From positions 1-64,000 of the IMG/VR virus record IMGVR_UViG_3300042453_004661: a stretch of 64,000 nt of DNA, one strand, 5' to 3'. The notes below the pieces were generated by a model, which was not told the DNA's origin, did no database searches, and saw only the letters and a program-made list of their open reading frames with translations. A program made the position numbers and the translations under genes. The first letter of the stretch is position 1. Every line of letters begins with the position of its first letter. Source of the stretch: a virus. This document shows positions 32,518-41,680 of this stretch, piece after piece.

Positions 32518-33483
32518 ATGAAACGCTTTGGCGATTTTATTTTGATTGGTGATCAAGATCTAAAGAAGGGCGAAAAGCAAGAGAGCCCTAAAACAGATCG
32601 CATTGCCAAGGCAAAAGATATCTTGGAAAAAGCCAAGATCAAAAAAGAAAAATTGGCTGGGCCAAATGACTTCATGAATGACCCAAAGAACGAGGCATCA
32701 AATGTTAAAAAGTATGATGAACTCGTTTCTGCATCTACCAGCCCGGGCGGTGGTGGAGCTACTGGCAAGTCTATGGATCAGTCCAAGAAGAAAATAGACG
32801 CACAAAAAGCTGGTTATACCATGAAAGACGACAAGCCTCACCCAAAAGACTCTCCTGAAGATAAGGCCCACGATGTCGTAGAAGGTGGCGAAAAAGTTTC
32901 TGATGCTGTTGACGAAGTAAAAGGCGACCCAAAAGAAATGTTTGGACACCTTCGTTCTTATCGTGAGATGAAGCAACAAGGCAAAGGCGATGAATGGAAA
33001 AGATCTCCAGACAATGCTGAAGTTGGCAAATCTGGCGTATCAGATCCTATGCTTATGTCTCTTAAGCAACAGAAAGAAGAGATGGACAAGCGTTGCTGGG
33101 AAGGCTACGAGCCTACCCCAGGCAAGAAAGCTTATGAAAAAGGATCTTGCCAGCCTGCCAAGAAAGCAATGGACAAGAATGATCCTGCTGTCTCCGGAAC
33201 TAAAGTAGAGTCTCAGCAGTCTGGTGAAATTGGTAATCATGCCAAGGCAAAAGAAGACTCACTCAGTCCTCTTATGCATGAGCCTAAGCAGATGATTGCT
33301 GAACCAGTAGGCGACAAGTACGCAAAAGGTTCGATGAAGAAATCAATGAAAGAAGGCGGAGGTATTGAATGGACCGATGCAGACCTCAAGCTCGGGCTTG
33401 CCTTCTCTGCAGGAGCTAAAGTAGGGGCAACCGAAGGCCCTAACCTTTCTGCTCAGCCATTGGGGAATAAAGATAAAAAGTAA
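32518..33483 (+). CDS. Hypothetical lysine-rich protein
   Basis: 321 residues, very polar and lysine-rich (KAKDILEKAKIKKEKLAG, then KKSMKEGGGI). Residues about 188-208 (RCWEGYEPTPGKKAYEKG then SCQP) match a short C-W-x-G-Y...C motif seen in phage proteins of unknown function. No catalytic domain. The gene lies between tail-tube paralogues, so a virion or scaffold role is likely. Confidence 0.55.
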   Translation: MKRFGDFILIGDQDLKKGEKQESPKTDRIAKAKDILEKAKIKKEKLAGPNDFMNDPKNEASNVKKYDELVSASTSPGGGGATGKSMDQSKKKIDAQKAGYTMKDDKPHPKDSPEDKAHDVVEGGEKVSDAVDEVKGDPKEMFGHLRSYREMKQQGKGDEWKRSPDNAEVGKSGVSDPMLMSLKQQKEEMDKRCWEGYEPTPGKKAYEKGSCQPAKKAMDKNDPAVSGTKVESQQSGEIGNHAKAKEDSLSPLMHEPKQMIAEPVGDKYAKGSMKKSMKEGGGIEWTDADLKLGLAFSAGAKVGATEGPNLSAQPLGNKDKK

Positions 33484-33491
33484 TCAAGCTT

Positions 33492-33563
33492 CGTCCCCGG
33501 GCGGGGGCGCTGTTGAGCGACGCTCCAAAACGCAACTTGCCTTGTCTCTGGTTGCGACCGCCC
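33492..33563 (+). ncRNA. GC-rich structured intergenic element
   Basis: A 90-base gap (33484-33573) that is much richer in G+C than its surroundings and has several nested inverted repeats: GGGCGG (33499-33504) with CCGCCC (33558-33563), CGCT-GTTG-AGCG (33508-33519) and CGCAAC (33531-33536) with GTTGCG (33551-33556). An alternative hairpin GGGGCG with CGCTCC (33521-33526) is also possible. There is no T-run, so it is not a standard terminator. It may be a folded 5'-UTR or a processing/packaging element. The ATG of the next gene is 10 bases on. RNA nature is inference. Confidence 0.4.
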
Positions 33564-33573
33564 AAGATTCAAT

Positions 33574-34062
33574 ATGAGACCATTAGTAATATCAGGACAA
33601 AGAGTAGTGGTTTCGCTAGACGCAGAGCCTTATGCTTTTGGCGCTGTATTAGATTATACAATCGATACCCAGGTTTCTGAGTTCGGCGGTATAGATTCTA
33701 TGCTTCCAATTGAATTATCTCCAGAAAGACTCCGGGTCACAATGTCCATGAGAATCTTCAGGACAATTGATAATGATCCATCTGCCACTGGCGTATACTT
33801 CCAAAAAAGCACCAAGGCAGAAAAAGATCAAGAAGACTTTGCCTCCAAAAAGTACATCACTATTGAGATTAGAGACAGGCAAACAGACCAGACGATCATG
33901 TTTATCCCTAGGGCTCTCGTATCTGCCCGTAGCGCCTCTGTCGATGCAGAAGGCCTTATGACCGAGAACTGGTCTATTGTAGGGATTGGATTCATAGGTT
34001 CAGAATCGTCTGCCCAGGGCATCCTGGATAGGGCAATCAACACCTTCAAGAATCCTGTATAA
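33574..34062 (+). CDS. Tail-tube-family protein, divergent paralogue 3
   Basis: 162 residues. It shares the beta-rich tube pattern (ISGQRVVVSLDAEPYAFGAV, ITIEIRDRQTDQTIMFIPR, then SARSASVDAEGLMTENWSIV) with the genes at 31451 and 31929, but is more diverged. Such an extra copy often is the baseplate-end tube or tube initiator. No good Shine-Dalgarno; a structured leader precedes it. Confidence 0.5.
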   Translation: MRPLVISGQRVVVSLDAEPYAFGAVLDYTIDTQVSEFGGIDSMLPIELSPERLRVTMSMRIFRTIDNDPSATGVYFQKSTKAEKDQEDFASKKYITIEIRDRQTDQTIMFIPRALVSARSASVDAEGLMTENWSIVGIGFIGSESSAQGILDRAINTFKNPV

Positions 34063-34069
34063 ACTTCTG

Positions 34070-34098
34070 TTGACATATCAGATCTCCTTTGGTATCAT
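34070..34098 (+). promoter_or_regulatory. Sigma70-type promoter
   Basis: TTGACA (34070-34075), 17-base spacer, TATCAT (34093-34098), then TTAAGGAGA (34103-34111) and ATG 34117. A clean consensus-type promoter inside the tail block. Confidence 0.85.
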
Positions 34099-34116
34099 AT
34101 TCCTTAAGGAGACCCT

Positions 34117-34623
34117 ATGTATAACCCATCCCCCAAACTCGTTAGTGAAGCAAGAGACCATGAGCTTTCGGCTGTTCAAGAAGTCGTAGCTAAGCTTGAC
34201 CCCCAACCCAACAAAGAAGTCGATACCGACATGCTTTTCAAAGAGTCAGAAAATGCTATGGTCAAGTATGGATTCATTGAAAAAGGTGATGGCACAGTCG
34301 GGATTACAGAGAAAGGCCAGATCCTTCTCTCTATCTTGTTCGCCCGGACCCAGGCTCTCTCCGAGTTTGTACTGCATGTAGATATGCCTCCCCAGGACAT
34401 GAAAAAGATCATTTCCTCCTTGTCTGATAAGGAATTGTCAGAAGAAGGCATTGCCACAGCAGTCATGACTTTGCTCAAGCATAGCAAGTCAGGACAGCCT
34501 GGTCTCTTGCTTAACTTCTTCAGCTTCTTGGTCTATAGGGCTATTGCAAGAGTCTCTGAAGTCTATGGCGACGACGATGGGACTACCCCTACCGGAGCCC
34601 CAAGTGGCACGACTCTCCATTAA
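34117..34623 (+). CDS. Hypothetical tail-block protein
   Basis: 168 residues, mostly helical (ESENAMVKYGFIEKGDG, then EGIATAVMTLLKHS), ends in an unstructured TTPTGAPSGTTLH. Position ahead of the chaperone-like genes and the tape measure suggests a tail-assembly role; no family recognised. Confidence 0.5.
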   Translation: MYNPSPKLVSEARDHELSAVQEVVAKLDPQPNKEVDTDMLFKESENAMVKYGFIEKGDGTVGITEKGQILLSILFARTQALSEFVLHVDMPPQDMKKIISSLSDKELSEEGIATAVMTLLKHSKSGQPGLLLNFFSFLVYRAIARVSEVYGDDDGTTPTGAPSGTTLH

Positions 34624-34625
34624 GG

Positions 34626-34631
34626 TATAAT
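34626..34631 (+). promoter_or_regulatory. -10-like box (GGTATAATA)
   Basis: TATAAT (34626-34631) in GGTATAATA, followed by AAGGAG and ATG 34651. No good -35 box. Confidence 0.5.
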
Positions 34632-34650
34632 AGAACTAAGGAGAATCATT

Positions 34651-35070
34651 ATGCTTTTGCCACAGATTGAAACCCAGATCGAGTTTGAATGTACTGGAGA
34701 AACGACCAGTAAAAGGTATTCAGGCTCGTTCACAGTAAAGAGTGTCTTAAATAATTTTGAGGCAACAGAAGTAGCTCTACGCACAGATCGTTACAATGGA
34801 GGTAGTCAGACGATTCCTGTTCAGATTGCACTCTTCAACAGAGCAGTAGCTGAGCTTGAACTTCGAGTCAAATCTTCTCCTGAGTGGTGGTCCAAGTCCG
34901 ACTCGGGAAGGCTGATCTTTGACCAAAATGTGGTCTTTGAACTTTTCAACAAAGTTCTCGAAGCTCAAAAAGAATGGAAAGATCGCCTCAATCAAGAAGC
35001 GGTAAAGTCTGAGTCTGCAAGCAAATCCAAGAAAAACAAAAAAGAATCAGATCAAGAAGGCCAAGGCTGA
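34651..35070 (+). CDS. Putative tail-assembly chaperone, first subunit
   Basis: 139 residues. Early beta-rich part (ETQIEFECTGETTSKRYSG), then helical (LFNRAVAELELRVKSS) with a long Lys/Ser/Glu tail. Its size and location two genes before the tape measure match the tail-assembly chaperone slot of myophages. The A-rich end was checked for a programmed frameshift, and none of the alternative frames extend into the next gene. Confidence 0.45.
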   Translation: MLLPQIETQIEFECTGETTSKRYSGSFTVKSVLNNFEATEVALRTDRYNGGSQTIPVQIALFNRAVAELELRVKSSPEWWSKSDSGRLIFDQNVVFELFNKVLEAQKEWKDRLNQEAVKSESASKSKKNKKESDQEGQG

Positions 35071-35132
35071 GCCTTTCTTGGATTAGCTCATCGCAGTTAT
35101 AAAGCAGACCGTTATGCTCTGCTATCCTACAA

Positions 35133-35591
35133 ATGAGCAAGACAGTACACTGGGCAGAGATAGATAGATTAGTTCTAGCGCATCACAGGGAGGACCCCAC
35201 CTCTTCTCTGGATGCGCTTGAGCGTTATTTGCGTAAGTGGTGGTGCATCACTTATGAGCGCCCGTTTAAAGATCCCCTACTCGACCAGTACACCCTTGAC
35301 GAGCTGGTCTATGAATTCCTGAGTAAACACTACCTAAAGCCTGAGAACGACCCTGACAAGATCGAGGCCGAGCGTAAAAAGGCTAGCGAAGACGAAGAGT
35401 GGGCGTCTAGGATGGTAGAGCAAGAGCTTAAAAAGATGCAGGCCAATGTAAATCAATTAGCCGAAGTAGCATCTGATAAAACCCCCAAAAAATCAAGGGC
35501 TAAGAAGAAGAAGCAAGATATTGCGGAAGAGTTGCCGGATATCATCTCTACCAAATTTGACTTGCCCGATCCAGGCGATAATAAGACTTGA
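35133..35591 (+). CDS. Putative tail-assembly chaperone, second subunit
   Basis: 152 residues. RYLRKWWCITYERPFKDPLL, DQYTLDELVYEFLSKHY resembles the W-W...R-P-x-x-x-P-L-L pattern of proteins that precede tape measures. The C-terminal part is charged (KKSRAKKKKQDIAEELP). The 62-base gap before it contains a hairpin (AGCAGA 35103-35108 with TCTGCT 35118-35123) and a poor -10; the ATG is without a Shine-Dalgarno. Confidence 0.5.
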   Translation: MSKTVHWAEIDRLVLAHHREDPTSSLDALERYLRKWWCITYERPFKDPLLDQYTLDELVYEFLSKHYLKPENDPDKIEAERKKASEDEEWASRMVEQELKKMQANVNQLAEVASDKTPKKSRAKKKKQDIAEELPDIISTKFDLPDPGDNKT

Positions 35592-35598
35592 GGTCTAA

Positions 35599-38292
35599 AT
35601 GGCAGGCAATAAATATAGCTCAGAATTATTACTACAAGGCAAGTTTGAGTTCGACCAGAACTCTTTGTCGGTCGCTGCACAGTTTACCCAGGAGCTAGTA
35701 AAAGTCATCGAAGGCCCTCTCCAGGAGATGAGCCAGAGGATTGTTAATAATCTATTTGGCCGTCAAGGCATCGGCGGTGGGATGCCTTCCGGGATGCTCC
35801 AGCACCAGAGCGGATTGGCAGTTCCTAGCCATATGGTCCCAGGCGCAGGCGCATCAGGCCCTACCCCGCCCCCTCCTCCGATACAGCAATTAGGGGTTCA
35901 TGGCATAGTAGGCGGGCCCATGGCTCAGCTTCCTCCTCAATTGCAGTCCTACATGGAAAGGTTTGCAAGTCCTCACGATGTCGGATTGCAAGAGCGATTA
36001 TTATCACAGAGTCCTTATACTGGGCAAAGAAATATCGCCATGATGATGCAAAAGGCCCAAAGGTCCGGGCTTGATGTCTATAGCAATCTAAGCGAAGAGC
36101 AAAAGAAAAGCTTTGCAAAAGAGGCAGAATCTGTTCAGGGCGATATTGCCACATTGATAAAGCAGGGGACCGATTTACAGAAACAATATACAACCAGCAT
36201 TCAAAAGGCCCAGTCTGAAGTCGGCACACTACGAAGCTATAGTGAGGCACTCCAAAAAGATCCGAATATGGCTCAGGAAATGTATAAGGGCATGTCGGAG
36301 AATCTTAAAAAAGTAATTGACGAATACAATACAGCAGATCCTAAGACCAGGAGAGATCCTGTGGTAGCTGTCCTCGAGAGAATAGAAAGACTACAACAAG
36401 AGAGCGTAGAGTCTGAAAGACAAACTTCTGCTGGCATTCAAAAGCTAAAAGGCGAAAGAGAAGCCCTACTTGCTCCGACCGAAGCAGACGAGGAGACGAG
36501 GGGCGCAAGAAGAGCCAGAAGAATACAGACTATGGCAAATGTCGCCGGACTCGTTGGGTCTGCAGTTGCTTTTGGCGCACAAGTTCCATACATGATGGAA
36601 GAAAGAGAAGCTTCTGCAGCAGAGCTTGAAAGAGGATCAGCAAGGGCCCTACAATCTGGGAATATCAATAGATATATGGCCATGCAAGAGCTTGGTGGGG
36701 ATACTGCCTTGACCGAAAGATCTAGAAGATCCGCACTTCTAAGCGGTGTTGGGCAAATCCTTGGAGGTGTCGGTATAGGTGCAGCTGGGATTATGTCCGG
36801 GATTGGTGCTGTTCCAGCCGTTATTGCTGGTGGAGGCATGGCGATCAGTGGGGCCCACACTCTAATGAACATGGAGTCCCAAGCCGTATCGTTTAGAGAA
36901 AGAGAAATAGAATCCAGGCTTGGTCAAACAAGAGAATTTCGAGATGCTTCGTCCCGGGCCAGAGCCCAAGCCATACAGTCTTTTGAGACAGCAAGAGGTA
37001 TGGGCGATCAATCTCTTGAAGATTTATTGTACGGCGGAGTCAGTATTGGATCTGCTCGAAGTCAATTGAGGGCCGGGATCGCAGGGGCCGGGACCAGGGA
37101 GCAAGAGGCTGAAGCCATAAGAAGATTTCGTGACGCATCTGCGGGCGGAACAAGAGCCTTGAGCGGGCAGTCATTAAGAGAATACGCTGCAGAGAGGGGC
37201 ATAGATTATGGACAGCTTGCCCCAGTGATTGGCGAAATGGGAGGCAGGGCGAGGACAGCAGGCGGATACTCTCCCATGCAGGAATCTATCAATCTAGCTA
37301 CTCTTGGGATCGGGGCCGGGACTCAAGCTGAACTATTGTATGGCCAAGGCCGTGGCGCAGATGGCGCTCGGATGGACCCAAGGCAAGCATTTGCTCAGAT
37401 TAAAGATATGTATGCCGAGACTTTTGCCACTGGAATTGAAAAGAGCCAGCTCCCCAGGGCCATGGAAAGATTTGGCCAGATGGCTGCATCGATTGGGTAT
37501 GGCGGTACTGCAGTAGCTCAAGAACAGATGCGTCGAGCCACGACTATGGCTGGCGGTATGTTTGGTGAAGGATACGGTGGGGCCCAGCTTGATTTTGCAA
37601 ATAGGATGCAAAGGTTTCAATTTGGCGGTGGGCCACTAGGCTCTGGCGGTCTCGGAAATGCCATGGCGATGTCTGCAATGGGTAATATTCTTCAGGGGAC
37701 CCAAGTCGGCGGAAAAAGTTTGCAAGATACACTCGGAGGAAATGCTGGCGTTGTATCTATGATGCTTGCTCAGCAGGGCCAAACCGATGAGAGCATGAAA
37801 ACCATCTTAATGAAAGCGGGCGGGATGAGCGAGCAAGATGCGGCCGCCGCAGTTAAGCAGTTGGGTGGAGCAAAAGGCCTTGAATCCATGCGAACAAAAG
37901 GCATGGTTGGGGCATATGGCGGTATAGGTGAAGGACCTCTTGGTTTCCTAACTGCCATGATGACAGGGGCAGAAGGTGGAGCGCAAATGGAAGCCGCACT
38001 AAAATCCCCTTCCGCAATGCAGAAACTAACTCAGCCCAAAACTGCCGAAGAGATGGCAAAAGAAGCAGACGCCAGGAAGCTCGCAGATGCTGGTATAATT
38101 CCAGACTCTCTTGGTGGCAAAGCTAGGGCGCAAGAGCTTGGCGTTGAGTCAGCAGAATTATCTGCAGCATTCTCTACACTTAAAGCAGAGCTTCCTACTT
38201 TTGCAAACTCAATAAGAATAGTCAATGAAGCAATTGAGAATGCGGTAAAGACGATGCAAGAAAAGAAAGCATCTAATTCGTTCGGGAATTGA
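35599..38292 (+). CDS. Tail tape measure protein
   Basis: 897 residues. A short N-terminal domain, a proline patch (PTPPPPPIQQ near 89), long helical/coiled-coil stretches (about 150-300), two glycine/alanine-rich hydrophobic segments (near 315-332 and 388-415, GVGQILGGVGIGAAGIMSG), and long G/A/Q-rich helices to the end. This length and composition, after the chaperone-like pair and before hub and spike genes, fit a tape measure. If length is set at about 1.5 angstrom per residue, the tail would be about 135 nm, a rule-of-thumb estimate. Confidence 0.75.
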   Translation: MAGNKYSSELLLQGKFEFDQNSLSVAAQFTQELVKVIEGPLQEMSQRIVNNLFGRQGIGGGMPSGMLQHQSGLAVPSHMVPGAGASGPTPPPPPIQQLGVHGIVGGPMAQLPPQLQSYMERFASPHDVGLQERLLSQSPYTGQRNIAMMMQKAQRSGLDVYSNLSEEQKKSFAKEAESVQGDIATLIKQGTDLQKQYTTSIQKAQSEVGTLRSYSEALQKDPNMAQEMYKGMSENLKKVIDEYNTADPKTRRDPVVAVLERIERLQQESVESERQTSAGIQKLKGEREALLAPTEADEETRGARRARRIQTMANVAGLVGSAVAFGAQVPYMMEEREASAAELERGSARALQSGNINRYMAMQELGGDTALTERSRRSALLSGVGQILGGVGIGAAGIMSGIGAVPAVIAGGGMAISGAHTLMNMESQAVSFREREIESRLGQTREFRDASSRARAQAIQSFETARGMGDQSLEDLLYGGVSIGSARSQLRAGIAGAGTREQEAEAIRRFRDASAGGTRALSGQSLREYAAERGIDYGQLAPVIGEMGGRARTAGGYSPMQESINLATLGIGAGTQAELLYGQGRGADGARMDPRQAFAQIKDMYAETFATGIEKSQLPRAMERFGQMAASIGYGGTAVAQEQMRRATTMAGGMFGEGYGGAQLDFANRMQRFQFGGGPLGSGGLGNAMAMSAMGNILQGTQVGGKSLQDTLGGNAGVVSMMLAQQGQTDESMKTILMKAGGMSEQDAAAAVKQLGGAKGLESMRTKGMVGAYGGIGEGPLGFLTAMMTGAEGGAQMEAALKSPSAMQKLTQPKTAEEMAKEADARKLADAGIIPDSLGGKARAQELGVESAELSAAFSTLKAELPTFANSIRIVNEAIENAVKTMQEKKASNSFGN

Positions 38293-38294
38293 TT

Positions 38295-39971
38295 ATGAGC
38301 GGAAGTATACATTCAACAGCACCTGACGCATTTGTTCAGTTTTGGTCATTCAATATGGAGAAGCTTACTGACAAAGACGGGAATGCTGTTCCAAACAACT
38401 CCGCAGTCATGGGTGTATCTGAAGTAATCGCCCAAAAAGAAATTATCAGCATCAATACATCTAAGTCCAAATCGTCTGGTGGGACATTTCAAATTGTCCT
38501 CGCTTCTGATGTCAATTGGAAGAAAGCAGTACCAGTAGGATCTTGGTGCTTTATTCACATTAGCGATAATCAACTCACAGGGAAAGAAGGCGTCGAGCCT
38601 TACGGCGGGCTAAAGATGATTGGCATTGTAAAGTCCGTGAGAAGAAAAGAAACGATCATGCCAGAGATTGGGACTAGGACAGTCAGGTATGTAATATCTG
38701 GCGAAGACTTTCAGTCCATGTTTTCGGCAAAAGTATTCATCAGTCCCGAGATTACAGAAGGTAACGGCCAAAATGCAGTTACATCTCTTGCTGTGCTTGG
38801 CAAGCTTTTTACGGACACGATAGCAAAGTCCCCAGATGTTATCGTGAATAGCTTAATCGATGCAATCCTGGGCGATGCCGGGACCACTTTTGATGTCAAG
38901 GATACAGACGGTAAAGTCAGTAAAAAGAAGAGCATTGTATCTTCATTCAGGGCCGGGTTTGGTATAGAAGTACCGCAAGAGGTATTCAAGAAGATTAGAG
39001 GAGAAAATGGTGTGCTTTTCTCCAAGATGATAAATAGATATATCTTCAAGCCACTACTTGGAAAGATATCGTCTTTTATTCCCAGCTTTTCTGATCAAAC
39101 AGAGCTATGGAGTGCAATTCACACATACTCTAATCCGGTATTGAACGAAGTCTACACCGAGCTACTTCCTGCGAATGTAAACGGAAAGACCAGGCTTATG
39201 CCCAGTTTTATCATGAGGCCAGTTCCATTCTCCATGAACCCCCCAAAAGGGACGGAGGCTTCTACGATAAAATTCTTGTCATCAGTCAAGAGGGCCAAGC
39301 CAATCGATCCGAATAAGTTAGGTAGGAACAAGGCAGAAGAGCAAAGAAAGAAATCGACTGAAGTGACACAAAATGTCGGGAATCATTTCTATGTCTCGAG
39401 GCAAATATTTGAGGACGAGATCTTATCGTTCGACGACGGCAAATCAGATACAGAGCGTTTGAATTTCTTTTTGGTGTCATCGACTATTGCAGGATCTGCG
39501 GATGCTATTATCCAAATCAATAATGCCAAAGGCATATCCAACATGGCCAACCCCGCCTCGGCTAAGCGCCATGGCTTGAGGCCTTTCATCTTCACAACCA
39601 ACTACGATACTCTACAGCAAGGCGATACGACTTTTGCAATCATGACTAATATAGTCAAAGATATGTATCAAAATGGCCATCTATATGAAAATGGGTTCAT
39701 GACTATTGTTGGAACGCCTAGCCATATCCCCGTGGGGACAAACATCTTGTTGCCAGAGCGTGGATGGATTGCCCATGTCGAAGCCGTCACGCATGAGTTC
39801 AATGTAGAGCCCAGCGTCGGCCATAAAAGCTATTACACCAATATTGCCTTTACCCGCCTGATGAGAACTGACGGAAATCCAATCGATAATTCTAATGGCG
39901 CAGTCACCGAGGGTAAATTAGGAGAATGGGACCGGGGAGTTACCGCAGTACCTAAAAGGAAGGGCACATGA
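38295..39971 (+). CDS. Baseplate hub protein (gp27-like candidate)
   Basis: 559 residues from ATG 38295; an in-frame TTG at 38289 is an alternative. The N-terminal half has repeated barrel-like strands (FQIVLASDVNWKKAVPVG, VRYVISGEDFQSMFSAKV), as in hub proteins. The C-terminal half has TIAGSADAIIQINNAKGI and GFMTIVGTPSHIPVGTNI, a layout typical of phage hub/late-control proteins. It overlaps the spike gene (ATGA). Role inferred from fold pattern and position. Confidence 0.65.
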   Translation: MSGSIHSTAPDAFVQFWSFNMEKLTDKDGNAVPNNSAVMGVSEVIAQKEIISINTSKSKSSGGTFQIVLASDVNWKKAVPVGSWCFIHISDNQLTGKEGVEPYGGLKMIGIVKSVRRKETIMPEIGTRTVRYVISGEDFQSMFSAKVFISPEITEGNGQNAVTSLAVLGKLFTDTIAKSPDVIVNSLIDAILGDAGTTFDVKDTDGKVSKKKSIVSSFRAGFGIEVPQEVFKKIRGENGVLFSKMINRYIFKPLLGKISSFIPSFSDQTELWSAIHTYSNPVLNEVYTELLPANVNGKTRLMPSFIMRPVPFSMNPPKGTEASTIKFLSSVKRAKPIDPNKLGRNKAEEQRKKSTEVTQNVGNHFYVSRQIFEDEILSFDDGKSDTERLNFFLVSSTIAGSADAIIQINNAKGISNMANPASAKRHGLRPFIFTTNYDTLQQGDTTFAIMTNIVKDMYQNGHLYENGFMTIVGTPSHIPVGTNILLPERGWIAHVEAVTHEFNVEPSVGHKSYYTNIAFTRLMRTDGNPIDNSNGAVTEGKLGEWDRGVTAVPKRKGT

Positions 39972-40984
39972 TTAAACGAGATGGCCATGGTGGCGTATTG
40001 CCGACTTCTATACCCTCATTTGAATCAAAGTCTGTTGAGCAAGAGTTCATGGCCAACAATACCATATACGAGGCCGAGATCGAAAAGGTATATGCGGTAG
40101 ACGACCCCGACAATAAATTCCAAAGTGCAAACTTTACAGTATGCGACATCATCCTTCGCAAGGCCAATGGATCTTCCGAGCCAGTTAAGAATTGCAGGCT
40201 AATGCAGCCAGCATGGGGCGGGACTCCCAACAACTTTCTCGAAACTCTCCAGGTAGATCCGGGCCCAAGCGCATCGTCGGCCAAGAACCCCAGATCCCAA
40301 AAAAGATCCAACTATGTTCTCGTCGCCTTTATCAACGGACGCAAAGACTATGGCGTTATCCTGGGCGGGCTTCCTCATGCCAATCCGGTAGCCAGGAAAA
40401 GGCGTCCGTCCAAGAAGAAAGGCGTATACCTCGAGGCAGAGTTCCAGGGCCTGAATTGGAAGATTAACAATGACGGCTCTATGGAAATGATATTCAATGG
40501 GCCCAGGAACGACAAAGGCGAGATCGTTGGCAAAGATGGCCCCACCACAGTAAAGATCGACCCAAAAGGTAACTTCCAGATCAGCACCAATAATCAACAG
40601 ACATTCAGTATTGATAGAGAAAAACAGACCGTATCGGTCGATTGTGGCCCTACCAAGTTTGTCATGGACGGCAAGGCCGACAAGATCACGGCCAAGTCAA
40701 AGACTGTAGAAACATTAGGGTCTGCGACCAACAGAGTCCATGGCGATAAGGTTAAGATATCCAAGTCTCCAACATCAGAACCTACCGAGCCTTTTGTCCT
40801 TGGCAATGTATTTGTCCAGATGATGCAGAAGCTCATCACGGCTATATCTAATCATCAGCATATCGGAAACCTAGGCGTCCCAACTCCTCCGCCTATTAAC
40901 AAGGCCGAATTCGAGAGCCTAAAGTCCTCGCCTATTGCAGACAAGAAGATCCTGTCAGACTTCATTACGGGTGAAAAAGGGTAA
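39968..40984 (+). CDS. Baseplate spike / assembly protein V-like
   Basis: 338 residues, ATGA overlap with hub gene. The N-terminal part (EKVYAVDDPDNKFQSANFTV) looks like an OB-type barrel, then a repetitive beta-helix-like region (SMEMIFNGPRNDKGEIVG, GNFQISTNNQQTFSIDRE). The C-terminus has FVLGNVFVQMMQKLITAISN then HQHIGNLG, seen at the end of phage gpV-like assembly proteins. Fits the membrane-puncturing spike at the tail tip. Confidence 0.7.
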   Translation: MIKRDGHGGVLPTSIPSFESKSVEQEFMANNTIYEAEIEKVYAVDDPDNKFQSANFTVCDIILRKANGSSEPVKNCRLMQPAWGGTPNNFLETLQVDPGPSASSAKNPRSQKRSNYVLVAFINGRKDYGVILGGLPHANPVARKRRPSKKKGVYLEAEFQGLNWKINNDGSMEMIFNGPRNDKGEIVGKDGPTTVKIDPKGNFQISTNNQQTFSIDREKQTVSVDCGPTKFVMDGKADKITAKSKTVETLGSATNRVHGDKVKISKSPTSEPTEPFVLGNVFVQMMQKLITAISNHQHIGNLGVPTPPPINKAEFESLKSSPIADKKILSDFITGEKG

Positions 40985-40987
40985 TGT

Positions 40988-41680
40988 ATGCCAGTGCCCC
41001 AGGGATCAGCCTTGTATTCTGGTGTAGTGTCTAGATTGCCAAAGGAATTCGATACTTCTCACGGTCCCTTGAAGGATTTTATCCAAAATCTATGCCAAGA
41101 CATAGCATTGGCCTGGACTCTTTGGCATGCTGGTCTGCTCGGGGGAAGTAATAATGTAAGTGGATTAGGCATAGGTGGATGGGTTGGTAGTGGCGGTGGG
41201 GGAAAGTTGACCCAAACAGTACCATTCAATATCATCCATACCTGGCCAAAATCCGATCCAGATGGCTATTGGAATATTTTTAAGTCTGCAATAACGGCTG
41301 ACTACAAAGAAAAGTTTTCCAAATACGCCGACAGCTTTTCGTTTTCATCAGTACCATATGTTGGAGTTTGTGCAGCGACACCGTTAAGCCCGGGGCCGTT
41401 TTTCGCAACCAATATCCCTGGTCCTCTTGTGGCGTACAAAGCATCAGCAAGCGATCCCAAACAAATAGCAGAAGGAATAAGAGGCAAATTGCCGTCTAAG
41501 TGGTCAGAAAATAAAGATCCATTACAGAAATGGCTCGTTGCCCTCGAGGGGGCGACCGTAGAGCAGTTCGCCATATGGGAAAGCACTTCCCAGTTTGTTG
41601 GCGATACTGTGGCAGGGACAGGATCTCCAGGAGCAGGGGCAGGGTCCGGAACATCTAACGGAACAGGAAAGATAGTATAA
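40988..41680 (+). CDS. Hypothetical baseplate-block protein
   Basis: 230 residues. N-terminal helical region with LKDFIQNLCQDIALAWTLW, a glycine-rich linker (GIGGWVGSGGGGKLTQT), a globular middle, and a glycine/serine-rich tail. Position between spike and baseplate wedge genes suggests a baseplate component. No family recognised. Confidence 0.55.
   Translation: MPVPQGSALYSGVVSRLPKEFDTSHGPLKDFIQNLCQDIALAWTLWHAGLLGGSNNVSGLGIGGWVGSGGGGKLTQTVPFNIIHTWPKSDPDGYWNIFKSAITADYKEKFSKYADSFSFSSVPYVGVCAATPLSPGPFFATNIPGPLVAYKASASDPKQIAEGIRGKLPSKWSENKDPLQKWLVALEGATVEQFAIWESTSQFVGDTVAGTGSPGAGAGSGTSNGTGKIV

Noticed and set aside
35071-35132. tRNA-like pattern (TTAGCTCA, then AGCAGA...TCTGCT stem)
   Set aside because: There is no T-arm (GTTC-R-A), the D-stem is only three pairs and the acceptor stem cannot form. 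It is a hairpin in a short gap, not a tRNA.
34651-35132. Programmed frameshift between the two chaperone-like genes
   Set aside because: The A-rich end (AAAAAAG) gives only short extensions in the -1 and +1 frames, both stopping before the next gene. No slippery site in frame joins the two proteins.
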